Below are positions 14,541 through 22,094 of a stretch of DNA of 29,547 nt, one piece after another. Position 1 is the stretch's first letter. Each line of letters begins with the position of its first letter. This DNA comes from an uncultured Clostridia bacterium (lineage in GTDB: Bacteria; Bacillota; Clostridia; Christensenellales; Aristaeellaceae), in NCBI GenBank assembly GCA_934621485.1, contig CAKTUS010000028.1, forward strand, positions 1-29,547, read 5' to 3'. Both the position numbers and the translations under genes were made by a program. The notes under the pieces are model-generated. The model worked only from the letters and a program-made list of their open reading frames with translations, was not told where the DNA came from and did no database searches.

Positions 14541-15053
14541 GTGGAACAAACCGGGAAACGAAAAAAAGCCTGCGAAAAGCCGTGGCTTCGCAGGGGCATT
14601 TTGATGGCGCTCTTGCTGGCGATATGCGTGTTGGTTTACGGAATGAACGGAAAGGCGCCCCGCGAGGAAGCGGAGCAAGCCGCGCCTACCTCTGTGCCTC
14701 AGGCCGCCCAGGCCCCGGAACAAACGGAACGGGAGATCCGGGAAAAAGCCTATCAGCAGGACATGGAGGCGCTCAACGCCTTGCTGGAAAGCGAAAACAT
14801 CGACGACGGCACCCGGCAGCAGGCCCAGGCCAGGCTGCTGCAGCTCATCGACGAGCACCAAACCGAACTGGGCATCGAGGAGGCGCTGGTTCAGGCAGGC
14901 TACGGCGTTTGCATGGCGCTGTGCCAGAACGGGGCCCTTACGGTGATGGTGGATCGGGAGGAGCTGTCCGCCGCGGATAGCGCTGCGATTTTGTCGCTGT
15001 GCATGGCTCATTCCAGCGTGGGAGCGGAAAACATCCGCATTATGACCCGGTAG
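14541..15053 (+). CDS. spoIIIAH: Stage III sporulation protein AH
   Basis: A 170-aa protein with one N-terminal membrane helix (GILMALLLAICVLVYGMNG) followed by a charged helical linker and a C-terminal SpoIIIAH ring domain (about residues 60-165) ending in HSSVGAENIRIMTR. In sporulating cells it meets forespore SpoIIQ across the intermembrane space. The start is GTG 14541, 10 nt after GGAGGA within the end of spoIIIAG. SpoIIQ is not in the window. It is the last gene of the operon. A clear terminator is not seen in the 8-nt gap before the convergent DUF1622 gene. Confidence 0.93.
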   Translation: MEQTGKRKKACEKPWLRRGILMALLLAICVLVYGMNGKAPREEAEQAAPTSVPQAAQAPEQTEREIREKAYQQDMEALNALLESENIDDGTRQQAQARLLQLIDEHQTELGIEEALVQAGYGVCMALCQNGALTVMVDREELSAADSAAILSLCMAHSSVGAENIRIMTR

Positions 15054-15061
15054 GCTGCCGG

Positions 15062-15437
15062 TCAGCTTTCGCATTTTTGCTCAATGACCTGCGCTTCGTG
15101 TAAAAGAAACGTTTTTTCTGCTTTTTGCCGCTTTTCTTCCACCTGCACTTCCCAGTGCAACAGCAGCGTGAGGGCTGTGCGAAGCAGAATCACGGGCCAG
15201 CATGCCAAGCTCGCTCCAGCTGGAAACCACCACCGATCGCAGCACTTCGCTGCCCAGCTTAAACTCCAGCCCCAGCATGATACCCTGGGCCAGGTGCAGG
15301 CGGGCGCGAGCATCCCGGCGCAAAAAGTCCACCAGGCCCCGTAGCATGCTGGCGGCAATCACAATGGTACCGGCCAGTTCGATCAGCAGAATACAGCAGC
15401 GAATGATTTTGAAAACAATGGACTCCAAAGCGTTCAT
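15062..15437 (-). pseudogene. DUF1622 family membrane protein, split by a one-base frameshift
   Basis: The minus-strand frame from ATG 15437 (GGAGGATGTCAC just before it) gives MNALESIVFKIIRCCILLIE, a membrane helix, then RARLHLAQGIMLGLEFKLGSE and SSWSELGMLA, as in DUF1622 proteins. After the Ala codon at 15197-15195 the family sequence continues only in another frame: VILLRTALTLLLHWEVQVEE, running to a stop at 15062. Skipping one base of the C triplet at 15196-15194 restores a continuous protein of about 124 aa, close to family size. In the original frame the rest reads as unrelated sequence to 15081. This could be a true mutation or a sequence error; programmed frameshifting seems unlikely. 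The family's function is unknown; it is usually a small membrane protein with three helices. Confidence 0.78.
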
Positions 15438-15466
15438 GTGACATCCTCCAAAGCATATGATATAAT
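15438..15466 (+). promoter_or_regulatory. Sigma-A promoter of hemW
   Basis: GTGACA (15438-15443) and TATAAT (15461-15466) are 17 nt apart. The start of transcription would fall near 15473, only about 15 nt before the ATG, just upstream of the AGGAGGGG ribosome site. The -35 lies directly next to the start codon of the divergent DUF1622 gene. Confidence 0.72.
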
Positions 15467-15487
15467 CGCTCCCAGGAGGGGTGCGAC

Positions 15488-16681
15488 ATGGTATTGCAAT
15501 TATACATCCATTTCCCGTTTTGTAAAAGAAAATGTTTTTATTGCGACTTTTGTTCTGCGCAGGCCGATACGCAGACAGTTCATACCTACTGTGAAGCGCT
15601 GAAAAAGGAAATTATCCGAATGGGGAAAAGATGGGAAGACGCTCAGGTGTCCACGGTGTTTTTGGGCGGCGGCACTCCGTCCGTCGTGCCTGCCGAAGAA
15701 ATGAGGAGCGTGCTGGAAACGCTGCACGCTTCGTTTGCGTTTCTTCCGGAGACGGAGTTCACCAGCGAGGCCAATCCGGGCACGTTGACGCCACGATGGC
15801 TGGAGGTGATGACGGCGGGCGGCATGAACCGTTTGTCGTTTGGCGTGCAGGCCGCGCAGGATGAGCTGCTGGCGCGCATCGGACGGATTCATACCTTTCG
15901 CCAGGCGGAGGAAGCAGTGAAGCTGGCGCGGCAAGCGGGCGTTCGCAGTCTGAATGTGGATGTAATGAACGGCTTGCCGGGTCAAACCGAAGCAATGTAC
16001 CTGGAAACGCTTCAAAAGGTTGCCGCTCTTTCTGTGGAGCATATCTCCGCGTACAGCCTGATTCTGGAGGAGGGCACGCCGCTGTATGCCGCCGTTTCCG
16101 CCGGAAGGATGAGCCTGCCCGAGGAGGATACTGCCGCGATGATGGATGAGCAGGGCATGGCGTGGCTGGAAAAGGCAGGCTATCTCCGCTACGAAATCAG
16201 CAACTATGCCAGGCCGGGCTATGAGTGCCGCCATAACCTGGGCTACTGGCAGGGAGCCTGGTATCTGGGCTTGGGTGCGGCGGCACACAGCATGCTGCCG
16301 CCGGCGGAAGGCCAGGATGCGGCTTATGTGCGCCGGGCCAATACGGCTGATACGGCCGCCTATATGGCCGCCATGCGGCGGGATGAAAGCCCGGTGGATG
16401 GCTGCGAGGCCGTTTCCCGGCAGGAGGCCATGTTTGAAACCATGATGCTGGGTTTGCGAATGACGGCCGGAGTGGGGGAGCAGGATTTTCTGCGCCGGCA
16501 CGGCGTGGAACTGACCCGGCGCTATGGCGCTCAGCTGGACGGGCTGATTCGGGACGGCTTGGGCAGGTGGACCGGCCAGGGGCAGGAACGCCGTTTTTGC
16601 TTAACGACCCGGGGCCTGCAAATCCAAAACGACGTGCTGCTGCGCCTGATGGACGAAGAACGGGAACGCCGGAGAAACTAA
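15488..16681 (+). CDS. hemW: Radical SAM heme chaperone HemW (coproporphyrinogen III oxidase-like)
   Basis: A 397-aa cytoplasmic radical SAM protein. The iron-sulfur binding motif CKRKCFYC (C12, C16, C19) is followed by FGGGTPS-like FLGGGTPSVV, SEANPGTL, MNRLSFGVQAAQDELLARIGRIH and VDVMNGLPGQT, typical of HemW. The C-terminal HemW domain is seen in YEISNYARPGYECRHNLGYW and the final winged region. HemW delivers heme to targets and is often mislabelled as HemN; the CxxxCxxC motif without an extra Cys after it (CDFCSAQ has a later Cys) leaves a little room for the oxidase, but no heme synthesis genes are nearby. It is the first gene after its own promoter and is followed by a repeat-filled gap. 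Confidence 0.92.
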   Translation: MVLQLYIHFPFCKRKCFYCDFCSAQADTQTVHTYCEALKKEIIRMGKRWEDAQVSTVFLGGGTPSVVPAEEMRSVLETLHASFAFLPETEFTSEANPGTLTPRWLEVMTAGGMNRLSFGVQAAQDELLARIGRIHTFRQAEEAVKLARQAGVRSLNVDVMNGLPGQTEAMYLETLQKVAALSVEHISAYSLILEEGTPLYAAVSAGRMSLPEEDTAAMMDEQGMAWLEKAGYLRYEISNYARPGYECRHNLGYWQGAWYLGLGAAAHSMLPPAEGQDAAYVRRANTADTAAYMAAMRRDESPVDGCEAVSRQEAMFETMMLGLRMTAGVGEQDFLRRHGVELTRRYGAQLDGLIRDGLGRWTGQGQERRFCLTTRGLQIQNDVLLRLMDEERERRRN

Positions 16682-16691
16682 GCTTTTCAGT

Positions 16692-16953
16692 CGGAACACT
16701 GGGGCGACGTCCGGTTCAGCCTGTCGAAAAACCCCTGAGAGATATCGGAGGGCCGCGGCCCTCCGATTTTGATTCCGAAACCGGCGGCGTGTACGTCGGT
16801 TTCGGCTGCCTTGCGCAGCAAGGCTTTCCTTACGCTCTTTGCCGCCCGGCGAGCCGTAGGCGAGCAGGCAAAGAGCGTTTCTCGGCAGAAAAGATCGCCG
16901 TCAGGCGAGCTTTTTTGACGGCCTGAGCCGGAACGCCGGGGCGGCGTCCGGCT
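16692..16953. repeat. MITE-like interspersed element with imperfect terminal inverted repeats
   Basis: The ends at 16711-16731 and 16911-16931 are imperfect inverted repeats (about 17 of 21 positions; consensus CCGGYTCAGSCYGTCRAAAA). Outside and overlapping them lie 25-bp direct repeats at 16692-16716 and 16929-16953 with about 21 matches. Inside are the hairpin at 16743-16770 and GC-rich palindromic blocks that reappear inverted at about 3180-3230. There is no transposase gene. The pattern resembles a non-autonomous mobile element or a repetitive extragenic palindromic sequence; it occupies most of the gap between hemW and hrcA. Confidence 0.6.
16743..16770. terminator. GC-rich hairpin with T run, shared with 29397-29424
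   Basis: ATCGGAGGGCCGCGGCCCTCCGAT is self-complementary over its length and ends in TTTT. The same 28 bases occur exactly at 29397-29424. It follows hemW by about 60 nt and could end its transcript, though it belongs to a repeat family. Confidence 0.6.
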
Positions 16954-16999
16954 GTTTATGAACAATCGTTGAATTTGGCATGAAAAAATCGAAAAGCCC

Positions 17000-17028
17000 T
17001 TGACAAACAGAGGGGGCTGGCATATGAT
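17000..17028 (+). promoter_or_regulatory. Sigma-A promoter of the hrcA-grpE-dnaK-dnaJ operon
   Basis: TTGACA (17000-17005) and TATGAT (17023-17028) are exactly 17 nt apart. The start of transcription would fall near 17035, at the left edge of the CIRCE operator, so HrcA bound there should block initiation. Confidence 0.9.
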
Positions 17029-17036
17029 ACACAGTG

Positions 17037-17063
17037 TTAGCACTCGATAGCGTTGAGTGCTAA
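17037..17063. promoter_or_regulatory. CIRCE operator (HrcA binding site)
   Basis: TTAGCACTC (17037-17045), nine bases, GAGTGCTAA (17055-17063): a perfect match to the CIRCE inverted repeat. The HrcA repressor encoded just downstream should bind it, releasing it when GroEL is occupied by unfolded proteins. No other CIRCE is found in the window. Confidence 0.98.
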
Positions 17064-17092
17064 CAGCTAGAAAAAACAGGGAGGTGGCAAAG

Positions 17093-18106
17093 ATGACGAT
17101 GGACGCACGCAAGTTTCGTATTTTGCAGGCGATTATCGACGATTACATTTTGACAGCCATCCCTGTAGGCAGCCGTACCATTTCCAAAAAGTATGAAATG
17201 GGCCTGAGCTCGGCCACCATCCGCAACGAAATGAGCGATCTGGAGGAACTGGGATATTTGGATCAGCCCCATGTGAGCGCGGGACGGATTCCCAGCGCAA
17301 AGGCATACCGCCTGTATGTGGATCAGCTGCTGCAAAGCGGAGCCATTCACGCCGGCGATGCCGAAAGCGTGCGCAGCTACTTCGGCAGCCGCGCTCAGCA
17401 GATGGAGGACGTTATCAGCCGGGCCGCGCAGGTGCTTTCGGGTCTGACCCATTACACTTCGCTGGTCATGAGCCCCAAGGGCGTGGAACTGCGCATCCGC
17501 AACATCCAGCTGGTGCCGGTATCCAGCCAGAGCGCGCTGCTGGTGATTGTAACCGACGGCGGCATCATGCGGGATACGGTTATCCGCGTCAGCGGCGATT
17601 TGGATTCCGACGCGCTGTACGCCATCAGCCGGGCGCTTACGGAAATGCTCTCCGGAAAAACTGTCAGCGAGGCCCAGAAGCTGCTGAGGGAACGTAAACA
17701 CGACCAGGTAACCGACGGCGTGGCCGATTTTCTGGATCAGGTGGAAAACGACACCGGTAACGCCAAACTGGCCTTGGGCGGCCCCAGCAATATTCTGAAC
17801 TTCCCCGAGTACAACGATGTGGAAAAGGCCAAGGGGTTCCTGAGCGTGCTGGAAACCAAGGACAAATTGGTTCAGCTGCTGGATAACCACGGCAAGATGG
17901 CCTTTACCGTTCGCATCGGCCCGGAAACAGGCATCCCGGAGCTCAGCGATTGCTCGCTGGTAACCGCCACCTACAGCTTGAGCGACAATACGCACGGTAC
18001 CATTGGCGTCATCGGCCCCACCCGGATGCAGTATGGCCGGGTGCTGAGCGTTTTGAGCGCCATGGGAAAACAGTTGAGCGAGCTGCTTGGCAAGGACGAG
18101 GAGTGA
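17093..18106 (+). CDS. hrcA: Heat-inducible transcription repressor HrcA
   Basis: A 337-aa repressor of class I heat-shock genes. The N-terminal winged helix covers about residues 1-75, with the recognition segment SSATIRNEMSDLEELGYL and the conserved HVSAGRIPSAKAYRLYVD. The GAF-like middle and C-terminal parts include NFPEYNDVEKAKGFLSVLE and IGPTRMQYGRVLSVL, typical of HrcA. ATG 17093 is chosen because GGGAGGTGG lies 7 nt upstream; the frame is open to 17057, inside CIRCE, where no start is plausible. It is the first gene of the operon and so autoregulated. Confidence 0.97.
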   Translation: MTMDARKFRILQAIIDDYILTAIPVGSRTISKKYEMGLSSATIRNEMSDLEELGYLDQPHVSAGRIPSAKAYRLYVDQLLQSGAIHAGDAESVRSYFGSRAQQMEDVISRAAQVLSGLTHYTSLVMSPKGVELRIRNIQLVPVSSQSALLVIVTDGGIMRDTVIRVSGDLDSDALYAISRALTEMLSGKTVSEAQKLLRERKHDQVTDGVADFLDQVENDTGNAKLALGGPSNILNFPEYNDVEKAKGFLSVLETKDKLVQLLDNHGKMAFTVRIGPETGIPELSDCSLVTATYSLSDNTHGTIGVIGPTRMQYGRVLSVLSAMGKQLSELLGKDEE

Positions 18107-18112
18107 CCCCAT

Positions 18113-18727
18113 ATGTCTAAGAAAAAGAAACAGCAAAGAAGGGACAACATGCAGGACATGGAACAAACGCCGGTGCAGGAAGCCAAAACCGAAGCGATGG
18201 AGCCTCAGGAGGCCGAAAAGCCTGCTCAGGAGGTTGAACCGCCCGCCCAGGACACGGAAAACACGGACGGCCTGAAGCAAGCCCTGGAGGCCGCCCAGGC
18301 CAAGCAGGAAGAATACCTGACCATGGCCCAGCGGGTGCAGGCGGATTTTGAAAACTTCCGCCGCCGCAACCAGAACGTGCGCAAGGAAGCCTTTGACGAT
18401 GGCGCTCGCGCCTTCGCTACCACCCTGCTGCCCGTGGTGGATAATTTGGAGCGCGCCATTCTGGCCGCCGAGGAAAGCCCGGACGAATCGCTGCGCAGCG
18501 GCGTAGAGATGGTGTACCGCCAGCTCTGCGAAGCCTTTGAAAAGCGCGGGATTCAAACCATCGACCGCCTGGGCGAAAAGTTTGACCCCAACCTGGAAAA
18601 CGCCGTGATGCAGGGCAGCCCTGAGGACGGCGAGCCCGGCACCGTATGCGCGGTGCTGCAAAAGGGCTACCAATTGGAGGGCATGGTGCTTCGCCACGCC
18701 ATGGTGAAGGTAGTGCCCGAAAGCTAA
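18113..18727 (+). CDS. grpE: Nucleotide exchange factor GrpE
   Basis: A 204-aa co-chaperone that releases ADP from DnaK. The first 60 residues are charged, Glu- and Gln-rich and probably disordered. A long coiled coil (about 60-110) ends in RVQADFENFRRRNQNVRKEA, then the four-helix region (LLPVVDNLERAI) and the beta-wing domain (EKFDPNLENAVMQG, VLQKGYQLEGMVLRHAMVKV) follow. The ATG at 18113 has GAGGAG 9 nt before it, within the end of hrcA; a later ATG at 18149 is possible but less well placed. It is followed after about 100 nt by dnaK. Confidence 0.97.
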   Translation: MSKKKKQQRRDNMQDMEQTPVQEAKTEAMEPQEAEKPAQEVEPPAQDTENTDGLKQALEAAQAKQEEYLTMAQRVQADFENFRRRNQNVRKEAFDDGARAFATTLLPVVDNLERAILAAEESPDESLRSGVEMVYRQLCEAFEKRGIQTIDRLGEKFDPNLENAVMQGSPEDGEPGTVCAVLQKGYQLEGMVLRHAMVKVVPES

Positions 18728-18827
18728 GCCGTGAAATGGGGCTCTGGCCCCGCTCCACATACATCCAAACCTGACAAATCTTTCAAAGCGCGAAGCCGCG
18801 CGACCAAATTTGAGGAGGATATACACT

Positions 18828-20645
18828 ATGTCTAAGATTATCGGTATTGACCTTGGTACTACGAATAGCTGCGTTGCCGTTATGGAAGGCGGCGAACCCA
18901 CCGTTATCCCCAATGCGGAAGGCGCCCGCACCACTCCTTCCGTGGTTGCCTTTACCAAGGACGGCGAACGTCTGGTGGGCCAGATTGCAAAGCGTCAGGC
19001 CATCACCAACCCCGACCGCACCGTTATTTCCATCAAGCGTGAAATGGGCACCGCTCACAAGGTGACCATCGACGGCAAGGACTACACCCCCCAGGAAATC
19101 AGCGCCATGATTCTGCAAAAGCTGAAGGCGGACGCAGAAGCCTATCTGGGCGAAAGCGTCACCCAAGCCGTTATCACCGTGCCTGCTTACTTCAGCGACA
19201 GCCAGCGCCAGGCTACCAAGGACGCCGGCCGTATCGCCGGTCTGGAAGTGCTGCGCATTATCAACGAGCCTACCGCTGCGTCTTTGGCCTACGGCCTGGA
19301 CAAAGAGGGTGGTCAGAAGATTTTGGTGTACGACCTGGGCGGCGGCACCTTCGATGTAAGTATTCTGGAAATTGGCGACGGCGTGTTTGAAGTGCTGGCC
19401 ACCAATGGCGATACCCGCCTGGGCGGCGACGACTTCGACGAGCGCATCATCAACTATGTGGCCGACAGCTTCAAGAAGGAAAACGGCATTGATCTGCGCC
19501 AGGACAAGATGGCCTACCAGCGCCTGAAGGAAGCCGCCGAAAAGGCCAAGATCGACCTGTCCGGCGTGATGAGCACCAACATCAACCTGCCCTTCATCAC
19601 CAGCGACGCGACCGGCCCCAAGCACCTGGATATGACCCTGACCCGCGCCAAGTTTGACGAATTGACCGCCGACCTGGTGAACCGCACCATTGAGCCTGTG
19701 AACAAGGCTCTGAAGGACGCCGGCCTCACCCCCGACAAGATTGATAAGATCATTCTGGTGGGCGGCTCCACCCGTATTCCCGCGGTGCAGAACGCCGTAA
19801 AGAAGATTACCGGCAAGGAGCCCTTCAAAGGCATCAACCCCGACGAGTGCGTGGCTGTCGGCGCGGCCATTCAGGCCGGCGTTCTGGGCGGCGAAGTGAA
19901 GGATGTTCTGCTGCTGGATGTAACGCCCCTGAGCCTGGGTCTGGAAACCGAGGGCCATATCTTTACCAAGCTGATTGAGCGCAACACCACCATCCCCACC
20001 AGCAAGAGCCAGGTGTTCTCCACCGCCGCCGACGGCCAGACCGCTGTGGAAATCCATGTGCTGCAGGGCGAACGTCCCATGGCTTACGATAACAAGACCC
20101 TGGGCCGCTTCCAGCTGACCGGTATTCCCGCCGCGCCCCGCGGAGTGCCCCAGATTGAGGTTACCTTCAACATCGACCGCAACGGCATTGTGAACGTATC
20201 CGCCAAGGATAAGGGCACCGGCAACGAGCAGAAGATTACCATCACCGCGTCCACCAACATGACCGAGGATGAAATCAACCAGCGCGTGAAGGAAGCGGAG
20301 CAGTACGCCGAGCAGGACAAGAAGCGCAAGGAAGAGGTTGAGGTGCAGAACCGCGCCGATACCCTGATTTACGAAATGGAGAAGCAGCTGCGCGAGAATG
20401 GCGACAAGCTGGACGCTGGCGATAAGGAAACCGTGCAGCATGAGATTGACGAGTTCAAGAAGGTACGCGAGGGCGGCGACGTGGAGGCCATCAAGAGCGC
20501 CATGGAAGCCATGACCCAGAAGGTGTACGCCATCTTTGGCAAGCTGTACCAGCAGGAGGCCGGTCAGGCCGGCCAGGGCGGCGCCGAGGGAGGCCCTCAG
20601 GTGAACGATGACGGCACCATTGACGCCGACGCGGAAGTAAAGTAA
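18828..20645 (+). CDS. dnaK: Molecular chaperone DnaK (Hsp70)
   Basis: A 605-aa Hsp70. The nucleotide-binding domain (about residues 1-360) has IGIDLGTTNSCVAVMEGG, PAYFSDSQRQATKDAG, INEPTAASLAYGLD and VYDLGGGTFDVSILE; the region lacking the 20-plus-residue insert of Gram-negative DnaK marks it as a Bacillota type. LLLDVTPLSLGLETEG links to the substrate domain, which is followed by the helical lid and a Gly/Gln-rich tail ending DADAEVK. ATG 18828 is preferred to 18810 because GAGGAGG precedes it by about 9 nt and it gives the usual MSKIIGIDLG. A short GGGGCTCTGGCCCC hairpin lies in the grpE-dnaK gap near 18738-18751. Confidence 0.98.
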   Translation: MSKIIGIDLGTTNSCVAVMEGGEPTVIPNAEGARTTPSVVAFTKDGERLVGQIAKRQAITNPDRTVISIKREMGTAHKVTIDGKDYTPQEISAMILQKLKADAEAYLGESVTQAVITVPAYFSDSQRQATKDAGRIAGLEVLRIINEPTAASLAYGLDKEGGQKILVYDLGGGTFDVSILEIGDGVFEVLATNGDTRLGGDDFDERIINYVADSFKKENGIDLRQDKMAYQRLKEAAEKAKIDLSGVMSTNINLPFITSDATGPKHLDMTLTRAKFDELTADLVNRTIEPVNKALKDAGLTPDKIDKIILVGGSTRIPAVQNAVKKITGKEPFKGINPDECVAVGAAIQAGVLGGEVKDVLLLDVTPLSLGLETEGHIFTKLIERNTTIPTSKSQVFSTAADGQTAVEIHVLQGERPMAYDNKTLGRFQLTGIPAAPRGVPQIEVTFNIDRNGIVNVSAKDKGTGNEQKITITASTNMTEDEINQRVKEAEQYAEQDKKRKEEVEVQNRADTLIYEMEKQLRENGDKLDAGDKETVQHEIDEFKKVREGGDVEAIKSAMEAMTQKVYAIFGKLYQQEAGQAGQGGAEGGPQVNDDGTIDADAEVK

Positions 20646-20897
20646 CCAGGGGCTGAGCCCCTGCGCCCCGAACCGCGGGACAAGGGCCCGCATGGCCTGA
20701 GCACTGTGCCCGGCGCACAGCCGTCCGCTTTTTCGGACGTGGAAGAAATGAACGCCCTGCGTTCGGCTGTTCAGACTGCCGGAGCGAAACGGACGCCGCG
20801 GTTCGCATGAGCCGGCTGGAAGGGGCTTGAGGGCTTACGCCCCAAGCCCTCTTCGGCTGTCAGGATTCATTTGAAACAGAAGTAAGTAGGTGAGATT
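20646..20897. repeat. dnaK-dnaJ spacer with GC-rich palindromes
   Basis: A 252-bp gap without a gene. It begins with an AGGGGCTGAGCCCCT palindrome (about 20648-20662), just after the dnaK stop. It later contains GTCCGCTTTTTCGGAC (about 20729-20744) and a region around 20820-20860 in which GGGGCTTGAGGGCTT and CGCCCCAAGCCCTC can pair. These could slow or end part of the transcripts or stabilise the dnaK message end. No promoter is evident before dnaJ. Confidence 0.6.
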
Positions 20898-22022
20898 TTG
20901 GCAAAGCGCGATTATTACGAGGTGCTTGGCGTCGGCAAGGACGCCACCGAGGCCGAGGTCAAGAGCGCATACCGCAAAAAGGCCAAGGAGTGCCATCCCG
21001 ACCTGCATCCCAACGATAAAAACGCTGAGGAACGCTTCAAGGAGCTCAACGAGGCCAATGAAGTGCTCAGTGATCCCGAAAAGCGGAAACGCTACGACCA
21101 GTACGGCTTTGACGGCCCCCAGATGGGCGGCATGGGAGCCGAAGGGTTTGATTTTAGCGGCATGGGCGGCATGGGTGGTTTCGAGAGCATTTTCGATACC
21201 TTCTTCGGCGGCGGCATGGGCGGCGGCGCACGGCGCAACGGCCCCGTGCCAGGAAACGATTTACAGCACCGCATTTCCATCACCTTTGAGGAAGCCGCCT
21301 TTGGCTGCGATAAGAGCTTTGATTTTTTCCGCAGTGAAAACTGCGATGTCTGCGGCGGTACCGGCGCCAAGCCCGGTACGCAGCCCCAAACCTGCCCCAC
21401 CTGCCACGGCAGCGGTCAGGTTCGTTCCGGCAACGGCTTCATGGTTACGGTACGCACCTGCCCCACCTGCCGGGGCGAGGGCAAAATTGTGAAGGATAAG
21501 TGCCAAAGCTGCAACGGCACCGGCCATGTGCGGCGCAAGCGCAACCTGACCATTCACATTCCTGCGGGCGTGCAGGACGGCACCAACATGGTGAAGCGGG
21601 GCGAGGGCGAGCCCGGTCAGCGGGGCGGCCCGGCAGGCGATTTGTACATCAGCATTACCGTGAAGCCCCACAAGCTGTTTAAGCGGGAGGGCAACGATAT
21701 TCTGCTGGATATGCCCATCTCCATGACCCAGGCGGCGCTGGGTGCGGAAATTGACGTGCCTACCCTGGAAAGCCCGGTGAAGCAGCGGATTCCTGAGGGT
21801 ACGCAAACCGGAACCCAGTTCCGCATCAAGGGCAAGGGGATTCCTTCCCTGCGCAACGGCGTCAAAGGCGATTTGCTTTTGACCGTACACGTGGAAGTGC
21901 CTAAGAAACTGACTGAAAAGCAAAAAGAGCTGCTGCGTCAGTTTGATCAGAGCATGGGCGGCAAGGAGTATGAGGGACGCAAGACCTTCGCCGATAAGCT
22001 CAAGGAAATGTTTAATAACTAA
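20898..22022 (+). CDS. dnaJ: Chaperone protein DnaJ (Hsp40)
   Basis: A 374-aa co-chaperone that stimulates DnaK ATPase and binds unfolded substrates. The J domain opens with AKRDYYEVLGVGKDATEAEV and carries the HPD motif (CHPDLHPND). A Gly/Met-rich linker follows, then four zinc-binding repeats (CDVCGGTG, CPTCHGSG, CPTCRGEG, CQSCNGTG) and the C-terminal substrate domains. Full length for a type I DnaJ. The start is TTG at 20898, with AGGTGAG close upstream; this gives the expected N-terminus, and no ATG or GTG fits. The weak start may lower DnaJ relative to DnaK. Confidence 0.97.
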   Translation: MAKRDYYEVLGVGKDATEAEVKSAYRKKAKECHPDLHPNDKNAEERFKELNEANEVLSDPEKRKRYDQYGFDGPQMGGMGAEGFDFSGMGGMGGFESIFDTFFGGGMGGGARRNGPVPGNDLQHRISITFEEAAFGCDKSFDFFRSENCDVCGGTGAKPGTQPQTCPTCHGSGQVRSGNGFMVTVRTCPTCRGEGKIVKDKCQSCNGTGHVRRKRNLTIHIPAGVQDGTNMVKRGEGEPGQRGGPAGDLYISITVKPHKLFKREGNDILLDMPISMTQAALGAEIDVPTLESPVKQRIPEGTQTGTQFRIKGKGIPSLRNGVKGDLLLTVHVEVPKKLTEKQKELLRQFDQSMGGKEYEGRKTFADKLKEMFNN

Positions 22023-22029
22023 ATCACCG

Positions 22030-22070
22030 CGAAAGCGTGCGGCGACTGCCTTTTGCCGCGCACGCTTTCG
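22030..22070. terminator. Hairpin between dnaJ and prmA, possible weak terminator
   Basis: CGAAAGCGTGCG (22030-22041) pairs perfectly with CGCACGCTTTCG (22059-22070); the inner parts can extend the stem. Only a short T-rich run (TGCTGTTTC) follows, so it could reduce, but not end, transcription into prmA. Confidence 0.55.
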
Positions 22071-22094
22071 TGCTGTTTCAAGGAGGAAAAAACC

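Noticed and set aside
16567..16926. 119-aa frame from the end of hemW into the MITE-like element
   Set aside because: It starts inside hemW in another frame and runs through repeat sequence only.
17060..18958. 632-aa open frame antisense to hrcA and grpE
   Set aside because: It covers two certain genes and even reaches CIRCE; composition is that of a mirror frame and no family motif is present.
18783..20693. 636-aa open frame antisense to dnaK
   Set aside because: It mirrors dnaK, whose codon bias suppresses stops on the opposite strand. It has no ribosome site and no known domain; antisense dnaK frames of this kind are a well-known artefact.
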